From the NCBI GenBank assembly GCA_963995525.1, contig OZ023205.1, forward strand, positions 70,042,145 through 70,106,144: a DNA stretch of 64,000 nucleotides, in the 5' to 3' direction. This document shows, piece after piece, positions 39,221 through 51,749 of the stretch. Position 1 is the first letter of the stretch. The number at the start of each line of letters is the position of its first letter. The notes under the pieces were generated by a model. That model searched no databases and was not told where the DNA came from. It saw nothing but the letters and a program-made list of their open reading frames with translations. Made by a program: the position numbers and the translations under genes. Source of the DNA: Escarpia spicata. Its lineage: Eukaryota > Annelida > Polychaeta > Sabellida > Siboglinidae.

Positions 39221-41726
39221 GTATCATAGAACATGCTTGGAATGTACTTTTTAACTTTCACGCCACCAAAATTATCACTTTATTTTCCATGCATATCACA
39301 TAATAACTGGCTTATTAATTACTTTTAAAACTTCTTTTAGATGTAATACTAACAGTATGCAATAGCTGCACGATATTCTGGCCTACACCAGCTTCCAAAT
39401 ACAGCCGAAAAACCATCACCCGTCGCTCAAATCACATTTTGGCAGTTTTTGTGATAAAACGGGCGTATTTCTAATTTGGGGTAAGACCACATTTAAATTT
39501 TACATAGGCGGCCATTATAACGTTTCCTTCATTTCCTGCTAAATTTGATGAACACTTTTCTTGAAAATTTCACAGCATATTTAACCTCCATTGACACAAG
39601 TGCTGTGGAAAACTCGTAAAATTCTCATACCTCAGTTTTCAGAAAAATCCACCCAAACCTGACACCCTTCAATTTCGCCCCAATCTGGTGACGGATTTTG
39701 AAATATTGGTGCGTTCTGCAAAATAGCCATTGTGCGAATATGCGAGCGACTAGCGTATGTTTATTGCTACCTCGTGAAAGATCTAATGTAGTAGTACATT
39801 TAGTATTCACTGGACTGACATGTGCCATGCCCAAAGTGCTCGAACAAAATTCACACATGACACCAAAACGGTATTTTCAAGGGCACTCTTTCGGCGGACG
39901 AATCCTTAATGTGGTCTTACCCCAAATAGATCTCCTGAATCTTGCAAATCTTCACGAAAGTTTGATTTATATCAAGCCATACATATAACTAGATTAACCA
40001 CAAAGGGAAATTTGCACTGCCTCAATAACAATTAAAATATGCGTCATCAAACTGTGCACACCTCCAAGCTAAATAGCGCCTTGAGTTGGTTTAAACATGC
40101 TTATTCGGTACTTTATATTACATACGACGTTTGCCTGGTATGAATGGTACTGAGCACAGCATACAGGCCAACACAGTATCTTACCGATATGGGAATAAAA
40201 TATATAGAATATTAACGAAATAATTTTTTTTGTAATTTTTCATAAAATGTTGTATTCTTTTGCAAAAAATACACAAAATCATTATTTTAAGCAGCATTTT
40301 ATTGGACATGCACGTTGCAAATCTTCACGAATTTTGGTATAACATAATGCCCACCAACTATGCTAAATAATCTGAGGCAATCATGACCTATACGTCATTC
40401 GTGTGCGACACCAGTAGGTGTCAAAAGCACAAGTCAGGCATTTCAACAATATTCACAGTATTGAAAGGCACAGAGGCGTCTTTTGATGGTAACTACAATT
40501 ATATTGTAGATAACGGGCTAAAATGCTGGGTGTAAATTGAGGTATATACATAGTACATTATGAAAACAAAACTGGGATGCCCAGTGGAACGTGTATCTTG
40601 CGTCACACAAATTGTTGTCCTAACCCCCCTTAAAATAACCATACTTTTACACAGGCGCAGATCTCTGCTTGATACAGAGTGTCCAAACATCGCCACACGT
40701 CAATTACTTGGCCACTGTGTATTTCGCTGATGTATACACATTATTGGAAACAAGAGATACTACTGGCAAAATAGTTAATTTCAGAAAGAAACAAACGTTT
40801 GACAAGGACATCCAAGACACGTGATAAAGGTTGTTGACAGTTGTGGCACCCAGTATCTCTCCAAGTACATCAACGAGTCCATTGTCCTAATCATATTTTA
40901 TTTAAACATCGCCAAATTCTTACAAGGGTACTAACAAACATTTCTGATGTTAAATATACGGATATAACGTAAAAATACCAGTGGTAAAAACAGCTTCTTG
41001 TCAGAGTAATTGACGTCAGCCTACAGTTAGTTTAAGCTGCCTTGCCTTGTGCAAACTTCGGTATAATTCGGTTATATTAGAGCTGAAAAGCACACGATCG
41101 TTGAAAATGATAGCATGCCAGTCCATGTACACAATTTCAACATATGACCCTTCTCTTAGGTGACTAGTTTTAATTTGTATGGCTAAAAATGAACTAATTC
41201 GGATCATTGCGGTCGCTGCACATTTGGAGAGTCACACACTGTTATGATATTCTCTGTTACATTCGTGGTATATTTATGTAGATTCTCAATTGTTCTTCTT
41301 GTCTCAGTTAGTGTATGGATGTTGCTATAAAAAATAGGTGCTAGATGCCTGATTAGTAGAAGTGTGTGGACAACTGGCTTCCTATGGTGGCCAACATTTC
41401 ACTAAAATTAGGGCCGTGTTGGGGGGGGGGGGGAATAAAATGTTGCCTGCTTGCCCATTATTGCTTATTGTGCGATCCAAGTATCATATATATAAAAGTG
41501 CCATATAATTAGGAAGGACAAGTTGGAACAGCAGAAACACCCACGTTAGTATTGGGGTTATGAAACACGCATTTATAGATATCGCTTACAAAAATATAAA
41601 TGATATAACTAAGGCGAAATTCATCCTACTGGAAATATGTCAATATTGTTGCACATGATGTAGATTTAAAAGAAACTCCACGCCCTGACACATATACACT
41701 TTTTACACAAGCTTTCGTGGTACTCA
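39221..41726. repeat. Satellite unit 17, long form, 1-bp insertion in MITE
   Basis: 2506 bp, 454-bp MITE, G tract of 13. An extra C near 39830 (ATGCCCAAAG) shifts the frame of the MITE ORF. GAAATAATTTTTTTTG near 40217 is unique. Carries TTAATTTGTAT. Confidence 0.97.
39474..39927. mobile_element. MITE-like element, unit 17 (454 bp)
   Basis: Short form with one extra C near 39830, which alters the reading frame of the internal minus-strand ORF and also opens a 96-codon plus-strand ORF running out of the element. Confidence 0.8.
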
Positions 41727-44227
41727 GTATCATAGAACATGCTTGGAATGTACTTTTTAACTTTCACGCCACCAAAATTATCACTTTATTTTCCATGCAT
41801 ATCACATAATAACTGGCTTATTAATTACTTTTAAAACTTCTTTTAGATGTAATACTAACAGTATGCAATAGCTGCACGATATTCTGGCCTACACCAGCTT
41901 CCAAATACAGCCGAAAAACCATCACCCGTCGCTCAAATCACATTTTGGCAGTTTTTGTGATAAAACGGGCGTATTTCTAATTTGGGGTAAGACCACATTT
42001 AAATTTTACATAGGCGGCCATTATAACGTTTCCTTCATTTCCTGCTAAATTTGATGAACACTTTTCTTGAAAATTTCACAGCATATTTAACCTCCATTGA
42101 CACAAGTGCTGTGGAAAACTCGTAAAATTCTCATACCTCAGTTTTCAGAAAAATCCACCCAAACCTGACACCCTTCAATTTCGCCCCAATCTGGTGACGG
42201 ATTTTGAAATATTGGTGCGTTCTGCAAAATAGCCATTGTGCGAATATGCGAGCGACTAGCGTATGTTTATTGCTACCTCGTGAAAGATCTAATGTAGTAG
42301 TACATTTAGTATTCACTGGACTGACATGTGCCATGCCAAAGTGCTCGAACAAAATTCACACATGACACCAAAACGGTATTTTCAAGGGCACTCTTTCGGC
42401 GGACGAATCCTTAATGTGGTCTTACCCCAAATAGATCTCCTGAATCTTGCAAATCTTCACGAAAGTTTGATTTATATCAAGCCATACATATAACTAGATT
42501 AACCACAAAGGGAAATTTGCACTGCCTCAATAACAATTAAAATATGCGTCATCAAACTGTGCACACCTCCAAGCTAAACAGCGCCTTGAGTTGGTTTAAA
42601 CATGCTTATTCGGTACTTTATATTACATACGACGTTTGCCTGGTATGAATGGTACTGAGCACAGCATACAGGCCAACACAGTATCTTACCGATATGGGAA
42701 TAAAATATATAGAATATGAACGAAATATATTTTTTGGTAATTTTTCATAAAATGTTGTATTCTTTTGCAAAAAATACACAAAATCATTATTTTAAGCAGC
42801 ATTTTATTGGACATGCACGTTGCAAATCTTCACGAATTTTGGTATAACATAATGCCCACCAACTATGCTAAATAATCTGAGGCAATCATGACCTATACGT
42901 CATTCGTGTGCGACACCAGTAGGTGTCAAAAGCACAAGTCAGGCATTTCAACAATATTCACAGTATTGAAAGGCACAGAGGCGTCTTTTGATGGTAACTA
43001 CAATTATATTGTAGATAACGGGCTAAAATGCTGGGTGTAAATTGAGGTATATACATAGTACATTATGAAAACAAAACTGGGATGCCCAGTGGAACGTGTA
43101 TCTTGCGTCACACAAATTGTTGTCCTAACCCCCCTTAAAATAACCATACTTTTACACAGGCGCAGATCTCTGCTTGATACAGAGTGTCCAAACATCGCCA
43201 CACGTCAATTACTTGGCCACTGTGTATTTCGCTGATGTATACACATTATTGGAAACAAGAGATACTACTGGCAAAATAGTTAATTTCAGAAAGAAACAAA
43301 CGTTTGACAAGGACATCCAAGACACGTGATAAAGGTTGTTGACAGTTGTGGCACCCAGTATCTCTCCAAGTACATCAACGAGTCCATTGTCCTAATCATA
43401 TTTTATTTAAACATCGCCAAATTCTTACAAGGGTACTAACAAACATTTCTGATGTTAAATATACGGATATAACGTAAAAATACCAGTGGTAAAAACAGCT
43501 TCTTGTCAGAGTAATTGACGTCAGCCTACAGTTAGTTTAAGCTGCCTTGCCTTGTGCAAACTTCGGTATAATTCGGTTATATTAGAGCTGAAAAGCACAC
43601 GATCGTTGAAAATGATAGCATGCCAGTCCATGTACACAATTTCAACATATGACACTTCTCTTAGGTGACTAGTTTTAATGTTTATGGCTAAAAATGAACT
43701 AATTCGGATCATTGCGGTCGCTGCACATTTGGAGAGTCACACACTGTTATGATATTCTCTGTTACATTCGTGGTATATTTATGTAGATTCTCAATTGTTC
43801 TTCTTGTCTCAGTTAGTGTATGGATGTTGCTATAAAAAATAGGTGCTAGATGCCTGATTAGTAGAAGTGTGTGGACAACTGGCTTCCTATGGTGGCCAAC
43901 ATTTCACTAAAATTAGGGCCGTGTTGGGGGGGGGAATAAAATGTTGCCTGCTTGCCCATTATTGCTTATTGTGCGATCCAAGTATCATATATATAAAAGT
44001 GCCATATAATTAGGAAGGACAAGTTGGAACAGCAGAAACACCCACGTTAGTATTGGGGTTATGAAACACGCATTTATAGATATCGCTTACAAAAATATAA
44101 ATGATATAACTAAGGCGAAATTCATCCTACTGGAAATATGTCAATATTGTTGCACATGATGTAGATTTAAAAGAAACTCCACGCCCTGACACATATACAC
44201 TTTTTACACAAGCTTTCGTGGTACTCA
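41727..44227. repeat. Satellite unit 18, long form, shortest poly-G
   Basis: 2501 bp, 453-bp MITE. The G tract is only 9 (43926-43934), the shortest among MITE-bearing units. Own variant GACACTTCTC near 43653. Also GAATATGAACG and TTAATGTTTAT. Confidence 0.97.
41980..42432. mobile_element. MITE-like element, unit 18 (453 bp)
   Basis: Common short form. Confidence 0.8.
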
Positions 44228-46733
44228 GTATCATAGAACATGCTTGGAATGTACTTTTTAACTTTCACGCCACCAAAATTATCACTTTATTTTCCATGCA
44301 TATCACATAATAACTGGCTTATTAATTACTTTTAAAACTTCTTTTAGATGTAATACTAACAGTATGCAATAGCTGCACGATATTCTGGCCTACACCAGCT
44401 TCCAAATACAGCCGAAAAACCATCACCCGTCGCTCAAATAACATTTTGGCAGTTTTTGTGATAAAACGGGCGTATTTCTAATTTGGGGTAAGACCACATT
44501 TAAATTTTACATAGGCGGCCATTATAACGTTTCCTTCATTTCCTGCTAAATTTGATGAACACTTTTCTTGAAAATTTCACAGCATATTTAACCTCCATTG
44601 ACACAAGTGCTGTGGAAAACTCGTAAAATTCTCATACCTCAGTTTTCAGAAAAATCCACCCAAACCTGACACCCTTCAATTTCGCCCCAATCTGGTGACG
44701 GATTTTGAAATATTGGTGCGTTCTGCAAAATAGCCATTGTGCGAATATGCGAGCGACTAGCGTATGTTTATTGCTACCTCGTGAAAGATCTAATGTAGTA
44801 GTACATTTAGTATTCACTGGACTGACATGTGCCATGCCAAAGTGCTCGAACAAAATTCACACATGACACCAAAACGGTATTTTCAAGGGCACTCTTTCGG
44901 CGGACGAATCCTTAATGTGGTCTTACCCCAAATAGATCTCCTGAATCTTGCAAATCTTCACGAAAGTTTGATTTATATCAAGCCATACATATAACTAGAT
45001 TAACCACAAAGGGAAATTTGCACTGCCTCAATAACAATTAAAATATGCGTCATCAAACTGTGCACACCTCCAAGCTAAACAGCGCCTTGAGTTGGTTTAA
45101 ACATGCTTATTCGGTACTTTATATTACATACGACGTTTGCCTGGTATGAATGGTACTGAGCACAGCATACAGGCCAACACAGTATCTTACCGATATGGGA
45201 ATAAAATATATAGAATATGAACGAAATACATTTTTTTGTAATTTTTCATAAAATGTTGTATTCTTTTGCAAAAAATACACAAAATCATTATTTTAAGCAG
45301 CATTTTATTGGACATGCACGTTGCAAATCTTCACGAATTTTGGTATAACATAATGCCCACCAACTATGCTAAATAATCTGAGGCAATCATGACCTATACG
45401 TCATTCGTGTGCGACACCAGTAGGTGTCAAAAGCACAAGTCAGGCATTTCAACAATATTCACAGTATTGAAAGGCACAGAGGCGTCTTTTGATGGTAACT
45501 ACAATTATATTGTAGATAACGGGCTAAAATGCTGGGTGTAAATTGAGGTATATACATAGTACATTATGAAAACAAAACTGGGATGCCCAGTGGAACGTGT
45601 ATCTTGCGTCACACAAATTGTTGTCCTAACCCCCCTTAAAATAACCATACTTTTACACAGGCGCAGATCTCTGCTTGATACAGAGTGTCCAAACATCGCC
45701 ACACGTCAATTACTTGGCCACTGTGTATTTCGCTGATGTATACACATTATTGGAAACAAGAGATACTACTGGCAAAATAGTTAATTTCAGAAAGAAACAA
45801 ACGTTTGACAAGGACATCCAAGACACGTGATAAAGGTTGTTGACAGTTGTGGCACCCAGTATCTCTCCAAGTACATCAACGAGTCCATTGTCCTAATCAT
45901 ATTTTATTTAAACATCGCCAAATTCTTACAAGGGTACTAACAAACATTTCTGATGTTAAATATACGGATATAACGTAAAAATACCAGTGGTAAAAACAGC
46001 TTCTTGTCAGAGTAATTGACGTCAGCCTACAGTTAGTTTAAGCTGCCTTGCCTTGTGCAAACTTCGGTATAATTCGGTTATATTAGAGCTGAAAAGCACA
46101 CGATCGTTGAAAATGATAGCATGCCAGTCCATGTACACAATTTCAACATATGACCCTTCTCTTAGGTGACTAGTTTTAATGTTTATGGCTAAAAATGAAC
46201 TAATTCGGATCATTGCGGTCGCTGCACATTTGGAGAGTCACACACTGTTATGATATTCTCTGTTACATTCGTGGTATATTTATGTAGATTCTCAATTGTT
46301 CTTCTTGTCTCAGTTAGTGTATGGATGTTGCTATAAAAAATAGGTGCTAGATGCCTGATTAGTAGAAGTGTGTGGACAACTGGCTTCCTATGGTGGCCAA
46401 CATTTCACTAAAATTAGGGCCGTGTTGGGGGGGGGGGGGGAATAAAATGTTGCCTGCTTGCCCATTATTGCTTATTGTGCGATCCAAGTATCATATATAT
46501 AAAAGTGCCATATAATTAGGAAGGACAAGTTGGAACAGCAGAAACACCCACGTTAGTATTGGGGTTATGAAACACGCATTTATAGATATCGCTTACAAAA
46601 ATATAAATGATATAACTAAGGCGAAATTCATCCTACTGGAAATATGTCAATATTGTTGCACATGATGTAGATTTAAAAGAAACTCCACGCCCTGACACAT
46701 ATACACTTTTTACACAAGCTTTCGTGGTACTCA
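44228..46733. repeat. Satellite unit 19, long form
   Basis: 2506 bp, 453-bp MITE, G tract of 14. Has CTCAAATAAC like units 14-15, together with GAATATGAACG and TTAATGTTTAT. GAAATACATTTTTTTG near 45225 is unique. Confidence 0.97.
44481..44933. mobile_element. MITE-like element, unit 19 (453 bp)
   Basis: Common short form. Confidence 0.8.
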
Positions 46734-49241
46734 GTATCATAGAACATGCTTGGAATGTACTTTTTAACTTTCACGCCACCAAAATTATCACTTTATTTTC
46801 CATGCATATCACATAATAACTGGCTTATTAATTACTTTTAAAACTTCTTTTAGATGTAATACTAACAGTATGCAATAGCTGCACGATATTCTGGCCTACA
46901 CCAGCTTCCAAATACAGCCGAAAAACCATCACCCGTCGCTCAAATCACATTTTGGCAGTTTTTGTGATAAAACGGGCGTATTTCTAATTTGGGGTAAGAC
47001 CACATTAAAATTTTACATAGGCGGCCATTATAACGTTTCCTTCATTTCCTGCTAAATTTGATGAACACTTTTCTTGAAAATTTCACAGCATATTTAACCT
47101 CCATTGACACAAGTGCTGTGGAAAACTCGTAAAATTCTCATACCTCAGTTTTCAGAAAAATCCACCCAAACCTGACACCCTTCAATTTCGCCCCAATCTG
47201 GTGACGGATTTTGAAATATTGGTGCGTTCTGCAAAATAGCCATTGTGCGAATATGCGAGCGACTAGCGTATGTTTATTGCTACCTCGTGAAAGATCTAAT
47301 GTAGTAGTACATTTAGTATTCACTGGACTGACATGTGCCATGCCAAAGTGCTCGAACAAAATTCACACATGACACCAAAACGGTATTTTCAAGGGCACTC
47401 TTTCGGCGGACGAATCCTTAATGTGGTCTTACCCCAAATAGATCTCCTGAATCTTGCAAATCTTCACGAAAGTTTGATTTATATCAAGCCATACATATAA
47501 CTAGATTAACCACAAAGGGAAATTTGCACTGCCTCAATAACAATTAAAATATGCGTCATCAAACTGTGCACACCTCCAAGCTAAACAGCGCCTTGAGTTG
47601 GTTTAAACATGCTTATTCGGTACTTTATATTACATACGACGTTTGCCTGGTATGAATGGTACTGAGCACAGCATACAGGCCAACACAGTATCTTACCGAT
47701 ATGGGAATAAAATATATAGAATATTAACGAAATATATTTTTTGGTAATTTTTCATAAAATGTTGTATTCTTTTGCAAAAAATACACAAAATCATTATTTT
47801 AAGCAGCATTTTATTGGACATGCACGTTGCAAATCTTCACGAATTTTGGTATAACATAATGCCCACCAACTATGCTAAATAATCTGAGGCAATCATGACC
47901 TATACGTCATTCGTGTGCGACACCAGTAGGTGTCAAAAGCACAAGTCAGGCATTTCAACAATATTCACAGTATTGAAAGGCACAGAGGCGTCTTTTGATG
48001 GTAACTACAATTATATTGTAGATAACGGGCTAAAATGCTGGGTGTAAATTGAGGTATATACATAGTACATTATGAAAACAAAACTGGGATGCCCAGTGGA
48101 ACGTGTATCTTGCGTCACACAAATTGTTGTCCTAACCCCCCTTAAAATAACCATACTTTTACACAGGCGCAGATCTCTGCTTGATACAGAGTGTCCAAAC
48201 ATCGCCACACGTCAATTACTTGGCCACTGTGTATTTCGCTGATGTATACACATTATTGGAAACAAGAGATACTACTGGCAAAATAGTTAATTTCAGAAAG
48301 AAACAAACGTTTGACAAGGACATCCAAGACACGTGATAAAGGTTGTTGACAGTTGTGGCACCCAGTATCTCTCCAAGTACATCAACGAGTCCATTGTCCT
48401 AATCATATTTTATTTAAACATCGCCAAATTCTTACAAGGGTACTAACAAACATTTCTGATGTTAAATATACGGATATAACGTAAAAATACCAGTGGTAAA
48501 AACAGCTTCTTGTCAGAGTAATTGACGTCAGCCTACAGTTAGTTTAAGCTGCCTTGCCTTGTGCAAACTTCGGTATAATTCGGTTATATTAGAGCTGAAA
48601 AGCACACGATCGTTGAAAATGATAGCATGCCAGTCCATGTACACAATTTCAACATATGACCCTTCTCTTAGGTGACTAGTTTTAATTTTTATGGCTAAAA
48701 ATGAACTAATTCGGATCATTGCGGTCGCTGCACATTTGGAGAGTCACACACTGTTATGATATTCTCTGTTACATTCGTGGTATATTTATGTAGATTCTCA
48801 ATTGTTCTTCTTGTCTCAGTTAGTGTATGGATGTTGCTATAAAAAATAGGTGCTAGATGCCTGATTAGTAGAAGTGTGTGGACAACTGGCTTCCTATGGT
48901 GGCCAACATTTCACTAAAATTAGGGCCGTGTTGGGGGGGGGGGGGGGAAATAAAATGTTGCCTGCTTGCCCATTATTGCTTATTGTGCGATCCAAGTATC
49001 ATATATATAAAAGTGCCATATAATTAGGAAGGACAAGTTGGAACAGCAGAAACACCCACGTTAGTATTGGGGTTATGAAACACGCATTTATAGATATCGC
49101 TTACAAAAATATAAATGATATAACTAAGGCGAAATTCATCCTACTGGAAATATGTCAATATTGTTGCACATGATGTAGATTTAAAAGAAACTCCACGCCC
49201 TGACACATATACACTTTTTACACAAGCTTTCGTGGTACTCA
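46734..49241. repeat. Satellite unit 20, long form
   Basis: 2508 bp, 453-bp MITE, G tract of 15 (48933-48947) plus the extra A. CACATTAAAATT just inside the MITE's left end is shared only with unit 22 and lengthens its inverted repeat match to 22 bp. Confidence 0.97.
46987..47439. mobile_element. MITE-like element, unit 20 (453 bp)
   Basis: The left end reads ACCACATTAAAATT, so the terminal inverted repeat matches for 22 rather than 20 bp. Confidence 0.8.
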
Positions 49242-49494
49242 GTATCATAGAACATGCTTGGAATGTACTTTTTAACTTTCACGCTACCAAAATTATCACT
49301 TTATTTTCCATGCATATCACATAATAACTGGCTTATTAATTACTTTTAAAACTTCTTTTAGATGTAATACTAACAGTATGCAATAGCTGCACGATATTCT
49401 GGCCTACACCAGCTTCCAAATACAGCCGAAAAACCATCACCCGTCGCTCAAATCACATTTTGGCAGTTTTTGTGATAAAACGGGCGTATTTCTA

Positions 49495-49947
49495 ATTTGG
49501 GGTAAGACCACATTTAAATTTTACATAGGCGGCCATTATAACGTTTCCTTCATTTCCTGCTAAATTTGATGAACACTTTTCTTGAAAATTTCACAGCATA
49601 TTTAACCTCCATTGACACAAGTGCTGTGGAAAACTCGTAAAATTCTCATACCTCAGTTTTCAGAAAAATCCACCCAAACCTGACACCCTTCAATTTCGCC
49701 CCAATCTGGTGACGGATTTTGAAATATTGGTGCGTTCTGCAAAATAGCCATTGTGCGAATATGCGAGCGACTAGCGTATGTTTATTGCTACCTCGTGAAA
49801 GATCTAATGTAGTAGTACATTTAGTATTCACTGGACTGACATGTGCCATGCCAAAGTGCTCGAACAAAATTCACACATGACACCAAAACGGTATTTTCAA
49901 GGGCACTCTTTCGGCGGACGAATCCTTAATGTGGTCTTACCCCAAAT
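49495..49947. mobile_element. MITE-like element, unit 21 (453 bp)
   Basis: Common short form. Confidence 0.8.
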
Positions 49948-51440
49948 AGATCTCCTGAATCTTGCAAATCTTCACGAAAGTTTGATTTATATCAAGCCAT
50001 ACATATAACTAGATTAACCACAAAGGGAAATTTGCACTGCCTCAATAACAATTAAAATATGCGTCATCAAACTGTGCACACCTCCAAGCTAAACAGCGCC
50101 TTGAGTTGGTTTAAACATGCTTATTCGGTACTTTATATTACATACGACGTTTGCCTGGTATGAATGGTACTGAGCACAGCATACAGGCCAACACAGTATC
50201 TTACCGATATGGGAATAAAATATATAGAATATTAACGAAATATATTTTTTGGTAATTTTTCATAAAATGTTGTATTCTTTTGCAAAAAATACACAAAATC
50301 ATTATTTTAAGCAGCATTTTATTGGACATGCACGTTGCAAATCTTCACGAATTTTGGTATAACATAATGCCCACCAACTATGCTAAATAATCTGAGGCAA
50401 TCATGACCTATACGTCATTCGTGTGCGACACCAGTAGGTGTCAAAAGCACAAGTCAGGCATTTCAACAATATTCACAGTATTGAAAGGCACAGAGGCGTC
50501 TTTTGATGGTAACTACAATTATATTGTAGATAACGGGCTAAAATGCTGGGTGTAAATTGAGGTATATACATAGTACATTATGAAAACAAAACTGGGATGC
50601 CCAGTGGAACGTGTATCTTGCGTCACACAAATTGTTGTCCTAACCCCCCTTAAAATAACCATACTTTTACACAGGCGCAGATCTCTGCTTGATACAGAGT
50701 GTCCAAACATCGCCACACGTCAATTACTTGGCCACTGTGTATTTCGCTGATGTATACACATTATTGGAAACAAGAGATACTACTGGCAAAATAGTTAATT
50801 TCAGAAAGAAACAAACGTTTGACAAGGACATCCAAGACACGTGATAAAGGTTGTTGACAGTTGTGGCACCCAGTATCTCTCCAAGTACATCAACGAGTCC
50901 ATTGTCCTAATCATATTTTATTTAAACATCGCCAAATTCTTACAAGGGTACTAACAAACATTTCTGATGTTAAATATACGGATATAACGTAAAAATACCA
51001 GTGGTAAAAACAGCTTCTTGTCAGAGTAATTGACGTCAGCCTACAGTTAGTTTAAGCTGCCTTGCCTTGTGCAAACTTCGGTATAATTCGGTTATATTAG
51101 AGCTGAAAAGCACACGATCGTTGAAAATGATAGCATGCCAGTCCATGTACACAATTTCAACATATGACCCTTCTCTTAGGTGACTAGTTTTAATTTGTAT
51201 GGCTAAAAATGAACTAATTCGGATCATTGCGGTCGCTGCACATTTGGAGAGTCACACACTGTTATGATATTCTCTGTTACATTCGTGGTATATTTATGTA
51301 GATTCTCAATTGTTCTTCTTGTCTCAGTTAGTGTATGGATGTTGCTATAAAAAATAGGTGCTAGATGCCTGATTAGTAGAAGTGTGTGGACAACTGGCTT
51401 CCTATGGTGGCCAACATTTCACTAAAATTAGGGCCGTGTT

Positions 51441-51456
51441 GGGGGGGGGGGGGGGG
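51441..51456. repeat. Poly-G tract (16 G), longest of 26 alleles
   Basis: Each unit has a G run after GGGCCGTGTT and before AATAAAATG. By unit 1 to 26 the lengths are 9, 13, 14, 11, 12, 13, 13, 12, 13, 11, 13, 13, 13, 11, 11, 14, 13, 9, 14, 15, 16, 13, 10, 12, 12 and 13. In the complete units these counts agree exactly with unit lengths once the other indels are allowed for. Confidence 0.95.
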
Positions 51457-51749
51457 AATAAAATGTTGCCTGCTTGCCCATTATTGCTTATTGTGCGATC
51501 CAAGTATCATATATATAAAAGTGCCATATAATTAGGAAGGACAAGTTGGAACAGCAGAAACACCCACGTTAGTATTGGGGTTATGAAACACGCATTTATA
51601 GATATCGCTTACAAAAATATAAATGATATAACTAAGGCGAAATTCATCCTACTGGAAATATGTCAATATTGTTGCACATGATGTAGATTTAAAAGAAACT
51701 CCACGCCCTGACACATATACACTTTTTACACAAGCTTTCGTGGTACTCA

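Larger units (their letters stand above)
49242..51749. repeat. Satellite unit 21, long form, longest poly-G
   Basis: 2508 bp, 453-bp MITE. The G tract reaches 16 (51441-51456). Own variant CACGCTACC near 49285. Carries TTAATTTGTAT. Confidence 0.97.

Noticed and set aside
39698..39988. 96-codon plus-strand ORF in unit 17
   Set aside because: It exists only because of the single extra C near 39830 joining two frames across the right end of the MITE; the other units do not have it.
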